A DNA stretch of 64,000 bases, from contig NZ_JAFN01000001.1 of NCBI RefSeq assembly GCF_000526155.1, positions 686,501 through 750,500 of the forward strand, written 5' to 3'. The stretch is from Deferrisoma camini S3R1. Lineage in GTDB: Bacteria > Desulfobacterota > Deferrisomatia > Deferrisomatales > Deferrisomataceae. The notes beneath the pieces were generated by a model. The model was not told the DNA's origin and searched no databases. It worked only from the letters and a program-made list of their open reading frames with translations. Positions 47,830 through 55,417 of this stretch are shown piece by piece. Both the position numbers and the translations under genes were made by a program. How positions within the stretch are numbered: the first letter of the stretch is position 1; every line of letters begins with the position of its first letter.

Positions 47830-49236
47830 TCAAAAGAGTCCGGCGGCCCTCCTCGCCGTCCTCTCCGGCGGCTCGGCCGGGGAGGTCGCGGAGCGGGCCA
47901 CGCCGGCCGAGCCGCCGCTCCGAAGAACCTGGATGGCGGCCTCAAGCTGCGGATCGTTGTCCGGGGTGACGCCTTCCGGCTCCGCGACCTCCCGGTCGGG
48001 GGTGAGCCCTTGGCCGTGCCAGGACGACCCGTCGGGCAGGAGGATGCGAAGCGACGGGACGAACAGCGCGGACCCGTCCGCCAGGACCGCGACGTCCTGG
48101 GCCACCCCCTTGCCGAAGGTGCGCTCCCCCACCAGGGTGGCCACCCCGTGGTACCGCAGCACCCCGGCCACGATCTCCGAGGCGGACGCAGAGCCCCCGT
48201 CCAGCAGCACGACCAGGGAGACGCCGGTGAGGTCATTCGCGAACCCGTCGCCGAACCGGTACCTCGTCTCCAAGCCGTACGCGTCCTCCGTGTGGAACAT
48301 CTCCACGCCGTCCAGGTCCGGTCCGGCCAGCAAGTCGGCCAGCTGCACGGCGCCCTGGAGGCTTCCGCCCCCGTCCTGCCGCAGATCCAGCACGATGCCC
48401 GAGACCGGGCCCGCGGCCTTCACGAGATCCCCGTAGTCCTCCCAGACCTGCCGGGCCGTGTCGGTGGTGAACTTCCGCACCCCCAGGTAGGCCACGTCGC
48501 CCTCGAGGATCCGGCCGATGTGGGTCTCGGCCGCGGTGGCGACCTCCACCGTGGATCCGTCGCGGTCCAGCACGAGGATCGTCTCGGCCTCCTCGGTTTG
48601 GGGCAGCAGGGCCCGCGCCTGGTCCAGGGTCATCCCGTCGAAGGGGGTCTCCACGCCGGTCTCGGGGTCCCGCACCCCGAGGATCCGATCCCCCGCCCGG
48701 AGGCCGTCCCACCACCCCCGGGTGTAGGGCAGCACCCGCTCCACGCTGGGCACCGTGTCCCCCTCGGCGATCGTCAGGACGATCCCGATGTAGGCCCGCT
48801 CGCCGGTGATGCCGGGCTCCACGGTGCCGGCGAACGCCTCGGGGGTGTAATACACGGCGAAGCGGTCCGGCGGGGTCAGGGCGGCCAGGTACCTGTCGGG
48901 GGTTTCGATGTCGGCCACGTCCGGGGGCAGGCGATCCGGCTCCAGGTACCGGTCGTGGAACTCCAGGCAGGTCTCGGCCACCAGGAACGGCACCCTTTGG
49001 TCGGCCGGGTCCTGGCAGGCGGGTTGGGCGAGGGTGCGGTCGTACACCGAGGCCAGGTATGCGCTCGACGCCCCGAAGGCTCCCTCCGGCACCTCCAGAA
49101 CGAGCTCGGTGCCGGGCCGGGTGACCGCGCCGTCCCGGACCACCAGCCCGTCGTCGGAGGAGCCGCCGCCCCCGCATCCGGCGAGAGCGGCCAGGGCCAG
49201 AAGGACGACGGCGGGGGGGAGACGGCGATGTCGCAC
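47830..49236 (-). CDS. S41-family lipoprotein peptidase
   Basis: 468 residues from the GTG at 49234-49236. The signal peptide ends in a lipobox LAGC (C21), followed by a Gly-rich linker. A CtpA-like fold: an N-terminal region to ~140, a PDZ domain (~145-230, with WWDGLRAGDRILGVRD), then S41 with GIVLDLRQDGGGSL, catalytic Ser in GGSASASEIVAGVLR and Lys in ERTFGKGVAQ. It is anchored to the inner or outer membrane and cleaves C-terminal tails of envelope proteins. It is half the size of the 5272 peptidase and not closely similar outside the core. Confidence 0.9.
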   Translation of the reverse strand: MRHRRLPPAVVLLALAALAGCGGGGSSDDGLVVRDGAVTRPGTELVLEVPEGAFGASSAYLASVYDRTLAQPACQDPADQRVPFLVAETCLEFHDRYLEPDRLPPDVADIETPDRYLAALTPPDRFAVYYTPEAFAGTVEPGITGERAYIGIVLTIAEGDTVPSVERVLPYTRGWWDGLRAGDRILGVRDPETGVETPFDGMTLDQARALLPQTEEAETILVLDRDGSTVEVATAAETHIGRILEGDVAYLGVRKFTTDTARQVWEDYGDLVKAAGPVSGIVLDLRQDGGGSLQGAVQLADLLAGPDLDGVEMFHTEDAYGLETRYRFGDGFANDLTGVSLVVLLDGGSASASEIVAGVLRYHGVATLVGERTFGKGVAQDVAVLADGSALFVPSLRILLPDGSSWHGQGLTPDREVAEPEGVTPDNDPQLEAAIQVLRSGGSAGVARSATSPAEPPERTARRAAGLF

Positions 49237-49444
49237 GGCAACCTCTCGTGTCAGGTCGGGTAGGCTAGAGACTAGAAACTAGAAGAGACTAGAGCCTAGA
49301 GAAATTCCGGATGCCTCGGCCCGTTAGGCGGGCGGCCGCGCCCCAGAATCCGTGCCAATCTGTGTCCATCTGTGGCCCCCAGCTTCCCAGCGGGCCGCAG
49401 GCCCAGATTCTGCCACAGGGCGGCCGGCTTGGCGACCGTCGAGC
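49237..49444. repeat. ACTAG array and half of a 10-bp-period element
   Basis: CTAGAGA, CTAGAAA, CTAGAAG, AGACTAGAGCC occur at about 49264-49300. The right arm only of a CACAGAT-type element follows at 49345-49376 (AATCCGTGCC, AATCTGTGTC, CATCTGTGGC), and CAGC octamers with GGGCC-GCA-GGCCC at about 49381-49406. No gene is seen. Confidence 0.72.
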
Positions 49445-49479
49445 GAAAAAACGGGGAGGCCCGTCAGGGCCTCCCCGTT
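49445..49479 (-). terminator. Rho-independent terminator of the octaheme cytochrome gene
   Basis: Read on the minus strand, a 13-bp perfect stem (AACGGGGAGGCCC / GGGCCTCCCCGTT, loop TGAC) is followed by a run of T (plus-strand A at 49446-49451). It lies 25 bases beyond the stop. Confidence 0.9.
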
Positions 49480-49503
49480 CCACTTCGCGCTGTGCCGTTG
49501 CAG

Positions 49504-50736
49504 CTAATTGTGTCGGGCCGCCTCGCGGATCATGCGCTTGGCCTCCTGTTTGATCTCCACCAGGTCCTTCTTCATCTCGGCCAGGCCGTACCAGGTGACG
49601 TAGTCGGGGTTCATGTGGAACGCCCCCTGGAACGCCCGCATCCGGTGCTCCAGGAACATCACGTACAGGGTCTGCTCGATGGGGGTCCTGGCCTCGTAGA
49701 AGGTCAGCAGGTCCGGGTAGGCTGGTTTGCCGGGCTCGGGCTCGATGATGCCCCGCTTGTAGAGGTCGGCCACGATCTCGATGGCCTCGGCCATCAGCTT
49801 GTCGGCCTCCTTGATCATGGCGTCCGCGTTCTTGAGGTTGGTCTCCGCGTAGGACCGGCTGTGGCACTTGGTGCACACGTTGAGCATCCGGTCCCGCTCG
49901 GCCTGCCACTCCTCCTTGGTCAGCCGGGCCACCTTGCCGGCCTTCACCACGTCGAGGCGGGCCGTGGGCTTGCCGTCGGGGTCGAGCACGTGGAGGCCCT
50001 TGAGGATGGTGAGCCGGTAGTTCATCCACTCCTTGTCGTCCTCGGGCAGCCGCAGAGCCAGGAAGCCCCAGGCGGTCATCACCTTGTGGTTGCCGTTCTC
50101 CATGTGGCAGGTCTGGCACTTGGGAGCCCGGCCGGTGTCACCCTCGGTCAGGTAGATCACGCCGTGCTTCGAGCTGGACCACATCTCCCACTGGGGGTGG
50201 TCGAAGCCCATGTGGCAGGTGCGGCACGCCTCGGGCCGCTGGGCCTCGGCCTTGGAGAACTTGTGGCGGGTGTGGCACGAGTCGCACGGCGACCCGTACC
50301 GGGACTCGGCGCGGACCGACTCGTCCCGCACGCCCACCTTGTGGCAGCCGCCGCAGCCCTTGAGGCCCTGGATGTAGGCGTGGGGCTGGAACCCGGTCTT
50401 GGGCATGGCCGCCATGGCGATCCAGCCGGCGGCGTGCTTTCCGGCCATGTACTCGTCGTGCTTCTCCTGGTGGCACTGGGCGCAGGTCTTCTCGGTGGGC
50501 AGCTTCACCTTGGCTACGTCGTCGGCGCTCGTGTGCTCCGACCCGTGGCAGTTGGAGCAGTCGATCCCGGCCTTGCCCATCTCGCCCGACAGGAAGTCCT
50601 TGACGATGTTGGGCGTCACCTTCCGGTGACACTCCATACAGGCGCTCTCACCGGCCCAGGACGAGCCCGCTGCGAGCACCAGCGCGGCCGCGGCCGCGAC
50701 CGCCACGGTGAGGTGAAAGCCGATTCGTTTCCCCAT
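49504..50736 (-). CDS. Octaheme c-type cytochrome, hydroxylamine oxidoreductase type
   Basis: 410 residues from the ATG at 50734-50736, with GAGGAGGAG upstream on the minus strand; a much longer frame upstream is spurious. Signal peptide, cleavage near SWA-GE. Eight CXXCH motifs: CMECH, CSNCH, CAQCH, CGGCH, CDSCH, CRTCH, CQTCH, CTKCH. The C-terminal helical region (EQTLYVMFLEHRMRAFQGAF, then NPDYVTWYGLAEMK) matches the HAO family, whose three-helix tail forms the trimer. Reductive HAO relatives turn nitrite or hydroxylamine into ammonia. Whether the cross-linking tyrosine of oxidative HAO is present cannot be decided by eye. Confidence 0.88.
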   Translation of the reverse strand: MGKRIGFHLTVAVAAAAALVLAAGSSWAGESACMECHRKVTPNIVKDFLSGEMGKAGIDCSNCHGSEHTSADDVAKVKLPTEKTCAQCHQEKHDEYMAGKHAAGWIAMAAMPKTGFQPHAYIQGLKGCGGCHKVGVRDESVRAESRYGSPCDSCHTRHKFSKAEAQRPEACRTCHMGFDHPQWEMWSSSKHGVIYLTEGDTGRAPKCQTCHMENGNHKVMTAWGFLALRLPEDDKEWMNYRLTILKGLHVLDPDGKPTARLDVVKAGKVARLTKEEWQAERDRMLNVCTKCHSRSYAETNLKNADAMIKEADKLMAEAIEIVADLYKRGIIEPEPGKPAYPDLLTFYEARTPIEQTLYVMFLEHRMRAFQGAFHMNPDYVTWYGLAEMKKDLVEIKQEAKRMIREAARHN

Positions 50737-51044
50737 GTTCCCACTCCTCCTCGCCCGGACGTGGTTTCCGGCCGGCTCCTGTGGGGCCCCGCCGGGCTTC
50801 GGGGCCCCGCCGGCCAGCCCGGTGTCAACCCGGCGCCAAAACAGGCTCGTTTCTCCGAGGGCGGGGCAGGGGACCCGCGGTTCAGGGATCAGCGGACAGA
50901 AGAGAGAGGCAAACCGCACCCCCGGGTATCCTGTTCGCTGAATTCGGTCCACTGACACGGCCCCGCCCGGCTCTCCGGCAGGTCCCCCTCGGATCATGGG
51001 AGCAACTACGCCTATTTCGTTGCCGTTTTGACAATTGATGCGGG
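50737..51044. repeat. Gap with a CAG/CTG palindromic element
   Basis: Besides the cytochrome gene's upstream region it holds an element at 50855-50992 with inverted ends (CCGAGGGCGGGGCAGGGGACC and GGTCCCCCTCGG). Its nnnnCAG heptamers at about 50880-50900 are mirrored by CTGnnnn heptamers at about 50933-50957. No gene is seen. Confidence 0.7.
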
Positions 51045-51770
51045 CTACAGGCTCCGTTCGGAAAGGATGTGTCCGTTTCGGCCGATGACCACCTCGCGGG
51101 CCGGAATCTGGGCCCCGGCCTCCTGGAGGGCCTGGGTCACCATGCCGGTGAGCCCTCCGCAGCAGGGCACCTCCATCCGCACGACGGTGACGGACTTCGG
51201 GTCGCCCTGCTCGAAGATCTGGATCAGCTTGCGAAAGTGGGCGCCGGGGTCGTCGAGCTTGGGGCAGGCCACGGCGATGGCACGGCCGGCGAGGAACCGA
51301 TCGTGGAATCCTGCGAACGCGAACGGCACGCAGTCGGCGGTGATGAGCAGCTCGGCGTCCCGGAAGAACGGGGCGGTGGGGGGAAGCAGCCCGAGCTGCA
51401 CCGGCCACTGGCCGAGCCGCGAGGGATGGTCGCCGGCCTGCGGGTCCGGAGCGGCGGCCTTGGCGGGCCGCATCTGGAGCACCCGGGCCGAGGGGCAGCC
51501 GGCGGGCTGGGGCTGGGCGGCCTTTCGTCCGAGCTGGGCCAGCCGCTTCTCCACGAGCTCCTCGTCGAACGGCTCGGCGTCCCGCTCCTCGATGATCAGG
51601 GCCCCCTCGGGGCAGTGGCCCAGGCAGGCGGCGAGCCCGTCGCACAGGGCCTCCTTCACGAGCACGGCCTTGCCGTTGCGGATCTCCAGCGCACCCTCGG
51701 CGCAGTTGGGCACGCACTCGCCGCAGCCGGTGCACTTGTCTTCGTCGATACGGATGATGGGTCGTTTCAT
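51045..51770 (-). CDS. FrdX-like double-cluster ferredoxin protein
   Basis: 241 residues from the ATG at 51768-51770. The first cluster motif is CTGCGECVPNC (residues 13-23). The second is CDGLAACLGHCPEGA, with C-x5-C-x3-C spacing, typical of this group. A ~100-residue C-terminal domain includes VACPKLDD and PCCGGLTGM cysteines. Proteins of this family occur with the hybrid cluster protein Hcp and are controlled by CRP/FNR regulators such as HcpR in nitrosative stress. It probably carries electrons to a nitrogen-oxide reductase, here perhaps the neighbouring octaheme cytochrome; that link is inference. Confidence 0.85.
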   Translation of the reverse strand: MKRPIIRIDEDKCTGCGECVPNCAEGALEIRNGKAVLVKEALCDGLAACLGHCPEGALIIEERDAEPFDEELVEKRLAQLGRKAAQPQPAGCPSARVLQMRPAKAAAPDPQAGDHPSRLGQWPVQLGLLPPTAPFFRDAELLITADCVPFAFAGFHDRFLAGRAIAVACPKLDDPGAHFRKLIQIFEQGDPKSVTVVRMEVPCCGGLTGMVTQALQEAGAQIPAREVVIGRNGHILSERSL

Positions 51771-51833
51771 GGGACTCTCCTATTGGGTCTGGTTTGCGCG
51801 GCCAAAGCATAGCGCGACCCGGGATGGACGCAA

Positions 51834-51847
51834 TTGACCCGGATCAA
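51834..51847. promoter_or_regulatory. CRP/FNR-family operator
   Basis: TTGACCCGGATCAA, a 14-bp near-palindrome of the FNR/NnrR type (TTGAY-N4-ATCAA). It lies 64 bases upstream of the FrdX-like start and faces the FAD oxidoreductase gene on the other side, 140 bp away if the IS200-type element is removed. Confidence 0.65.
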
Positions 51848-51944
51848 GAATCGAAAGGTTGTTGATCACGACGGGTTGCCCGAGGCACTTGACGGACCGG
51901 GCCCCGCGGCTAGCTTGGAGCAGGGGGATAAGTGTGTTGAATTT

Positions 51945-52568
51945 CGAAGTGCCAGGTCACAATCCTTCGCCTTTAGGCGGAATTGCTTCAGCAGGTTTTT
52001 CTTTGTAGGGTTGGCGGACCAGCAAGGAGGTCCGCGATGGCAGAGTATCGAAGAGGGGCACACACAGTCCATGACATCAAGTATCACTTTGTATGGGTGA
52101 CGAAATATCGATACAAGATTCTGAGAGGGGAGATAGCGGAGCGCGCGCGGGATATTATCCGGCAAATATGCATGGCGCGAGAGATCACGATACTGAAGGG
52201 CTATGTAAGTAAGGATCATGTTCATCTGTTTGTGTCAGCTCCTCCGAGCTTGTCGCCGGCTCGGATCATGCAGTATGTGAAGGGACGATCGTCAAAGATG
52301 TTGCAGCAAGAGTTTCCGTCTCTTCGGAAACGGTATTGGGGGCAGCACATTTGGGCTCGGGGCTACTTTTGTGCTTCGTCGGGCACGGTGACGGACGAGG
52401 TGATCAAAGCGTATATCGAGCAGCAGACTGTGCCGCCGGAGGACGACTTCAAGGTGTCCGACGAAGCACGGGCTTGAGCCGGCTTTAGCCGCACGACAGC
52501 GGCTTCAGCCGCAACCAGCGACTTTCAGTCGCAACAGAACCCACCGGCTTTAGCCGGTGGTCGTTCAG
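51945..52568 (+). mobile_element. IS200/IS605-type element, copy 2, intact
   Basis: 624 bp, starting CGAAGTGCCAGG and ending GTCGTTCAG. It has a left subterminal hairpin (CCTTCGCCTTTAGGCGG) and a right end with four consecutive small hairpins, the last CCACCGGCTTTAGCCGGTGG. There is no target duplication; the 5' flank is TTGAATTT. It encodes only tnpA. Confidence 0.92.
52037..52477 (+). CDS. tnpA: IS200/IS605 TnpA (Y1 HUH transposase), copy 2
   Basis: 146 residues from ATG 52037 with AGGAGG upstream; a longer frame from 51983 runs through the element's end. HUH motif HVHLFVSAP and tyrosine helix KAYIEQQT. The protein is identical to copy 1, and the coding GC content is visibly lower than in its neighbours, consistent with recent arrival. 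It is an intact element, presumably the active one. Confidence 0.94.
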   Translation: MAEYRRGAHTVHDIKYHFVWVTKYRYKILRGEIAERARDIIRQICMAREITILKGYVSKDHVHLFVSAPPSLSPARIMQYVKGRSSKMLQQEFPSLRKRYWGQHIWARGYFCASSGTVTDEVIKAYIEQQTVPPEDDFKVSDEARA

Positions 52569-52602
52569 ATCTCCGCGTACGGCCAGGGGCAAGGAGGAAG
52601 CC

Positions 52603-53613
52603 ATGCGCCAGTATGTCATCTTGGGCACCGGGCCGGCCGGCACGGCCGCGGCCGAGGTGGTGCGGCAGGAGGACCCGAAGGCCCGGATCACCATGGTGAG
52701 CCGGGAGTTCACCCCCTTCTACCTCAAGCCGGCCCTTGCGGTGTTCGTGGCGGGCCAGGTGGATCGGGGTCGGCTGGTCCGGTCCGACACCCCCGTGCTG
52801 GAGGACCCGAACACCGAGGTGCGGGCGGGCGCCCGGGTGTACCGGGTGTTTCCCCACGAGTCCCGCGTGCTGCTGAGCGACGGCACCAGCCTGTACTTCG
52901 ACCGCCTGCTGGTGGCCACGGGCGCCGTGTCGCGGATGGGGCGCCGGGCCACCGAGCTGCGCCACAAGGTCCACACCCTGAACTCGTTCGCCGACGCGGT
53001 GCGGATCGTGGGCACCGGGGTGGGCAAGGGCGACTGGGTCCTGGTGGAGGGCGAGGGGCACACCGGGCTCGAGGTGGTTCGCGCCTTCGCCATGCGGGGG
53101 TGTCGGGTGGTGTACCTCACCAACCACACCCGGTTCTGGCCGCCGGGCTCCCCGGTGGCCCGGGCCGACGTGCTCGAGAAGCTCCTGTCGGAGAAGGTGG
53201 AGGTCCTGTTCGACGAGACGGTGCTGGACATCCTCGACCGCAACGGCGACGGGTACCGGGTGGTCACCTCGACCCGGCGCGCCATCGACGTGGACCTGGT
53301 GTGCGAGGCCGGCGCCCTGGACCCGGCCGTGGGGTACCTGGAGGGCAGCGGGATGCTGGTGGACCGGGGGGTGGTGGTGGACCGGGAGCTGCGCACGAAC
53401 TTCGACAACATCTTCGCGGCGGGCGACGTGGCCCGGGTGTTCGACAGCGAGAACGGGTGGACCCGGGGGAACTTCGGCTGGCAGAGCGCCTGGGAGCAGG
53501 GAAGGGTGGCCGGGTACAACCTCGTCCACGGCGGGGGCCGACGGGTGGGAGCCTCGGAGGCCCACTTCCGCAGGCTCACGGGCACGGCCCTGCTGGAGCG
53601 GTGGGGAGACTAG
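52603..53613 (+). CDS. FAD/NAD(P)-dependent oxidoreductase
   Basis: 336 residues. The FAD Rossmann motif is VILGTGPAGTAAAEVV, the ATG-type loop LLVATGAVSR, the NAD(P) motif LVEGEGHTGLEVV, and the C-terminal FAD motif NIFAAGDVARV. It has no redox-active CxxC and no fused rubredoxin domain. It resembles NADH:rubredoxin/nitric-oxide-reductase reductases and NirB-type N-terminal halves. GGAGGAAGCC precedes ATG 52603. Its neighbours (FrdX-like, octaheme cytochrome, CRP/FNR site) suggest it feeds electrons in nitrogen-oxide metabolism. The IS200-type element now separates it from the operator. Confidence 0.88.
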   Translation: MRQYVILGTGPAGTAAAEVVRQEDPKARITMVSREFTPFYLKPALAVFVAGQVDRGRLVRSDTPVLEDPNTEVRAGARVYRVFPHESRVLLSDGTSLYFDRLLVATGAVSRMGRRATELRHKVHTLNSFADAVRIVGTGVGKGDWVLVEGEGHTGLEVVRAFAMRGCRVVYLTNHTRFWPPGSPVARADVLEKLLSEKVEVLFDETVLDILDRNGDGYRVVTSTRRAIDVDLVCEAGALDPAVGYLEGSGMLVDRGVVVDRELRTNFDNIFAAGDVARVFDSENGWTRGNFGWQSAWEQGRVAGYNLVHGGGRRVGASEAHFRRLTGTALLERWGD

Positions 53614-53639
53614 CGTAGGCGCCGGGGGAAGGGAGCCCC

Positions 53640-54503
53640 ATGCCCCGGGTTTCGGTGGTGATCCCCACCCGCGACCGCCTCGGCCTCGTGGACGAGGCGG
53701 TCGCGAGCGTTCTGGCCCAGACGTTCCCCGACCTGGAGCTGGTGGTGGTGGACGACGGCAGCACCGACGGCACCGCCGAGCATCTGGCGCGGCGGTTCCC
53801 GGACCCCCGCCTCCGGGTGGTGGTCCAGGAGAACCGGGGGGCCAGCGCGGCCCGGAACCGGGGCGCGGCCGAGACCTCGGGCGAGTGGCTGGCGTTCCTG
53901 GACTCGGACGACCTGTGGCGGCCCGAGAAGCTGGAGCGGCAGCTGGCGGCGTTGGACGCCCATCCGGAGGTTCCGGCCGCGTATACCGAGGAGGTCTGGT
54001 ACCGCCGGGGGCGGTGGGCCAACCCCCGGAAGATCCACGCCAAACACTCCGGCTGGATCTTCGAGCGGTGCCTGCCCCTGTGCATCATCAGCCCCTCGTC
54101 TGTGATTCTGCGGCGGGGGGTGTTCGAGGAGTTGGGCGGCTTTGACGAGAGCCTGCCGGCCTGCGAGGATTACGACCTCTGGCTCCGGCTGACCGCGAGC
54201 CACCCGGTGCTGCTGGTGCGCGAGCGGCTGATCGTCAAGCGAAACGGCCATCCGGGCCAGCTCTCCCAGGCCCACTTCGGGCTCGACCGGTTCCGGGTGC
54301 GGGCCCTGTGGAAGGTGGCCTACGACCCCGAGATGCCCGACGACCTGCGGGCCAAGGCCCTGGAGACCCTGGCGGCCAAGGCCCGGGTGGTGGCCCAGGG
54401 CGCCCGGAAGCGGGGCGCCCGGCAGCGGGCCGAGATCTTCGAACACTCCCGGAGGGAGGCGTTGGCGTGGTTGGGACGGATCGGATCGAAACCGTCGAGC
54501 TGA
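53640..54503 (+). CDS. Glycosyltransferase family 2
   Basis: 287 residues. The GT-A fold is visible: VSVVIPTRDRLGLVDEAVAS, VVDDGSTDGT, the metal-binding FLDSDDLW, and the acceptor-side CEDYDLWLRL. It transfers a sugar from a nucleotide-sugar donor, probably to a cell-surface polymer; donor and acceptor are not predictable. GGGAAGGGAG precedes ATG 53640. The downstream ParB-like gene starts inside its 3' end. Confidence 0.9.
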   Translation: MPRVSVVIPTRDRLGLVDEAVASVLAQTFPDLELVVVDDGSTDGTAEHLARRFPDPRLRVVVQENRGASAARNRGAAETSGEWLAFLDSDDLWRPEKLERQLAALDAHPEVPAAYTEEVWYRRGRWANPRKIHAKHSGWIFERCLPLCIISPSSVILRRGVFEELGGFDESLPACEDYDLWLRLTASHPVLLVRERLIVKRNGHPGQLSQAHFGLDRFRVRALWKVAYDPEMPDDLRAKALETLAAKARVVAQGARKRGARQRAEIFEHSRREALAWLGRIGSKPSS

Positions 54504-55417
54504 GCCGGCTGCGGGCCGAGCCGGACCGGTACTCGTTCTCGTGGCCGCCGGCGGACGAGCGGGCCCGGCTCGAGCACAGCCTGGCCCGGGCCGGGGTCCT
54601 GCGGCCCCTGTGGGCCCGGCCGGCAGGGGACGGGTTCATGGTCGTGGCGGGGGCCCGACGGCTGGCGGCCCTGCGGGCCCTGGGCGCGGCCGAGGCTCCG
54701 GTGCGGGTGACCGACGTCCGCGGCCCGGCGCTGTGGGACCGGCTGCTGGACGACCACGCGGACCACCGGCCGTGGAACCCGGTGGAGGTGGGCCTCTACC
54801 TCGTCCGGCGGCAGGCCGACACCGGCGAGGCCCTGGAGCGCCTGGCCGGGGAGGTGCTCCCCCGGCTCGGCCTGGCGCCGCGGGTCGGGGCCGCGGCGGG
54901 GCCTCTGTGGTTCGCGGGGCTGCCGCCCCGGCACCGGGACGCCGTGGCCGAGGGCCGGCTGCCCGCGGCGGCCGCCCGGGTGCTGGGTGACCTGCCTGCC
55001 GGCGAGGCCGTGGCGATCCTCGATTGGCTGGGCCGGTGGCGTCTGGGCGGAAACCGGTTCGCCGAGCTGGCCCGGCTGGCCCTGGAGTGCGCCTGGCGCC
55101 GGGGCCGGGACGTGGGCGCCTGGCTGCGGGACGAGGGGCTGGACCCGTGGGCCGGGGACCCCCAGGGCCTGCGGCAGGAGCTGCGGCGCCGGCGGTACCC
55201 GACCCTGACCGAGTGGGAGGGGCGGTTCGCCCGGGTGGCGGCCGAGCTCCGGCTGCCCGAGGGGGTTCGGGTGGAGGCCCCCCAGCACTTCGAGGGCGGC
55301 CGGCTGCGGTGCGTCGTGACGTTCGGCAGCCTCGCCGAGCTGAAGGGCCGGCTCGACCGGGTCTATCGTGCGGTCGAGGAGGGGGCGTGGGCGCCCCTCG
55401 CGGAGTTCCTGGGGTGA
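54467..55417 (+). CDS. ParB N-terminal-domain-like protein
   Basis: 316 residues from GTG 54467, preceded by GGAGGGAGG (54451-54459) and overlapping the glycosyltransferase gene by 37 bases. The N-terminal ~120 residues resemble a ParB/Srx nuclease-like fold (VELSRLRAEPDRYSFSWP, ERARLEHSLARAGVLRPLWA, FMVVAGARRLAALRALG). The middle shows HTH-like helices (RHRDAVAEGRLPAAAARVLG). The stop overlaps the start of an SPL-type radical SAM gene (GTGA). This pair recurs in Desulfobacterota; its job is unknown. It is far from any parA, so chromosome partition is unlikely. Confidence 0.78.
   Translation: MVGTDRIETVELSRLRAEPDRYSFSWPPADERARLEHSLARAGVLRPLWARPAGDGFMVVAGARRLAALRALGAAEAPVRVTDVRGPALWDRLLDDHADHRPWNPVEVGLYLVRRQADTGEALERLAGEVLPRLGLAPRVGAAAGPLWFAGLPPRHRDAVAEGRLPAAAARVLGDLPAGEAVAILDWLGRWRLGGNRFAELARLALECAWRRGRDVGAWLRDEGLDPWAGDPQGLRQELRRRRYPTLTEWEGRFARVAAELRLPEGVRVEAPQHFEGGRLRCVVTFGSLAELKGRLDRVYRAVEEGAWAPLAEFLG

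Noticed and set aside
50737-51810. N-terminal extension of the octaheme cytochrome frame to 768 residues
   Set aside because: The upstream part is antisense to the FrdX-like gene and repeats. A clear signal peptide and GGAGG place the start at 50736.
54467-55417. Chromosome-partition ParB
   Set aside because: No parA, parS-like sites or rsmG/gid neighbours. The ParB similarity is limited to the N-terminal fold.
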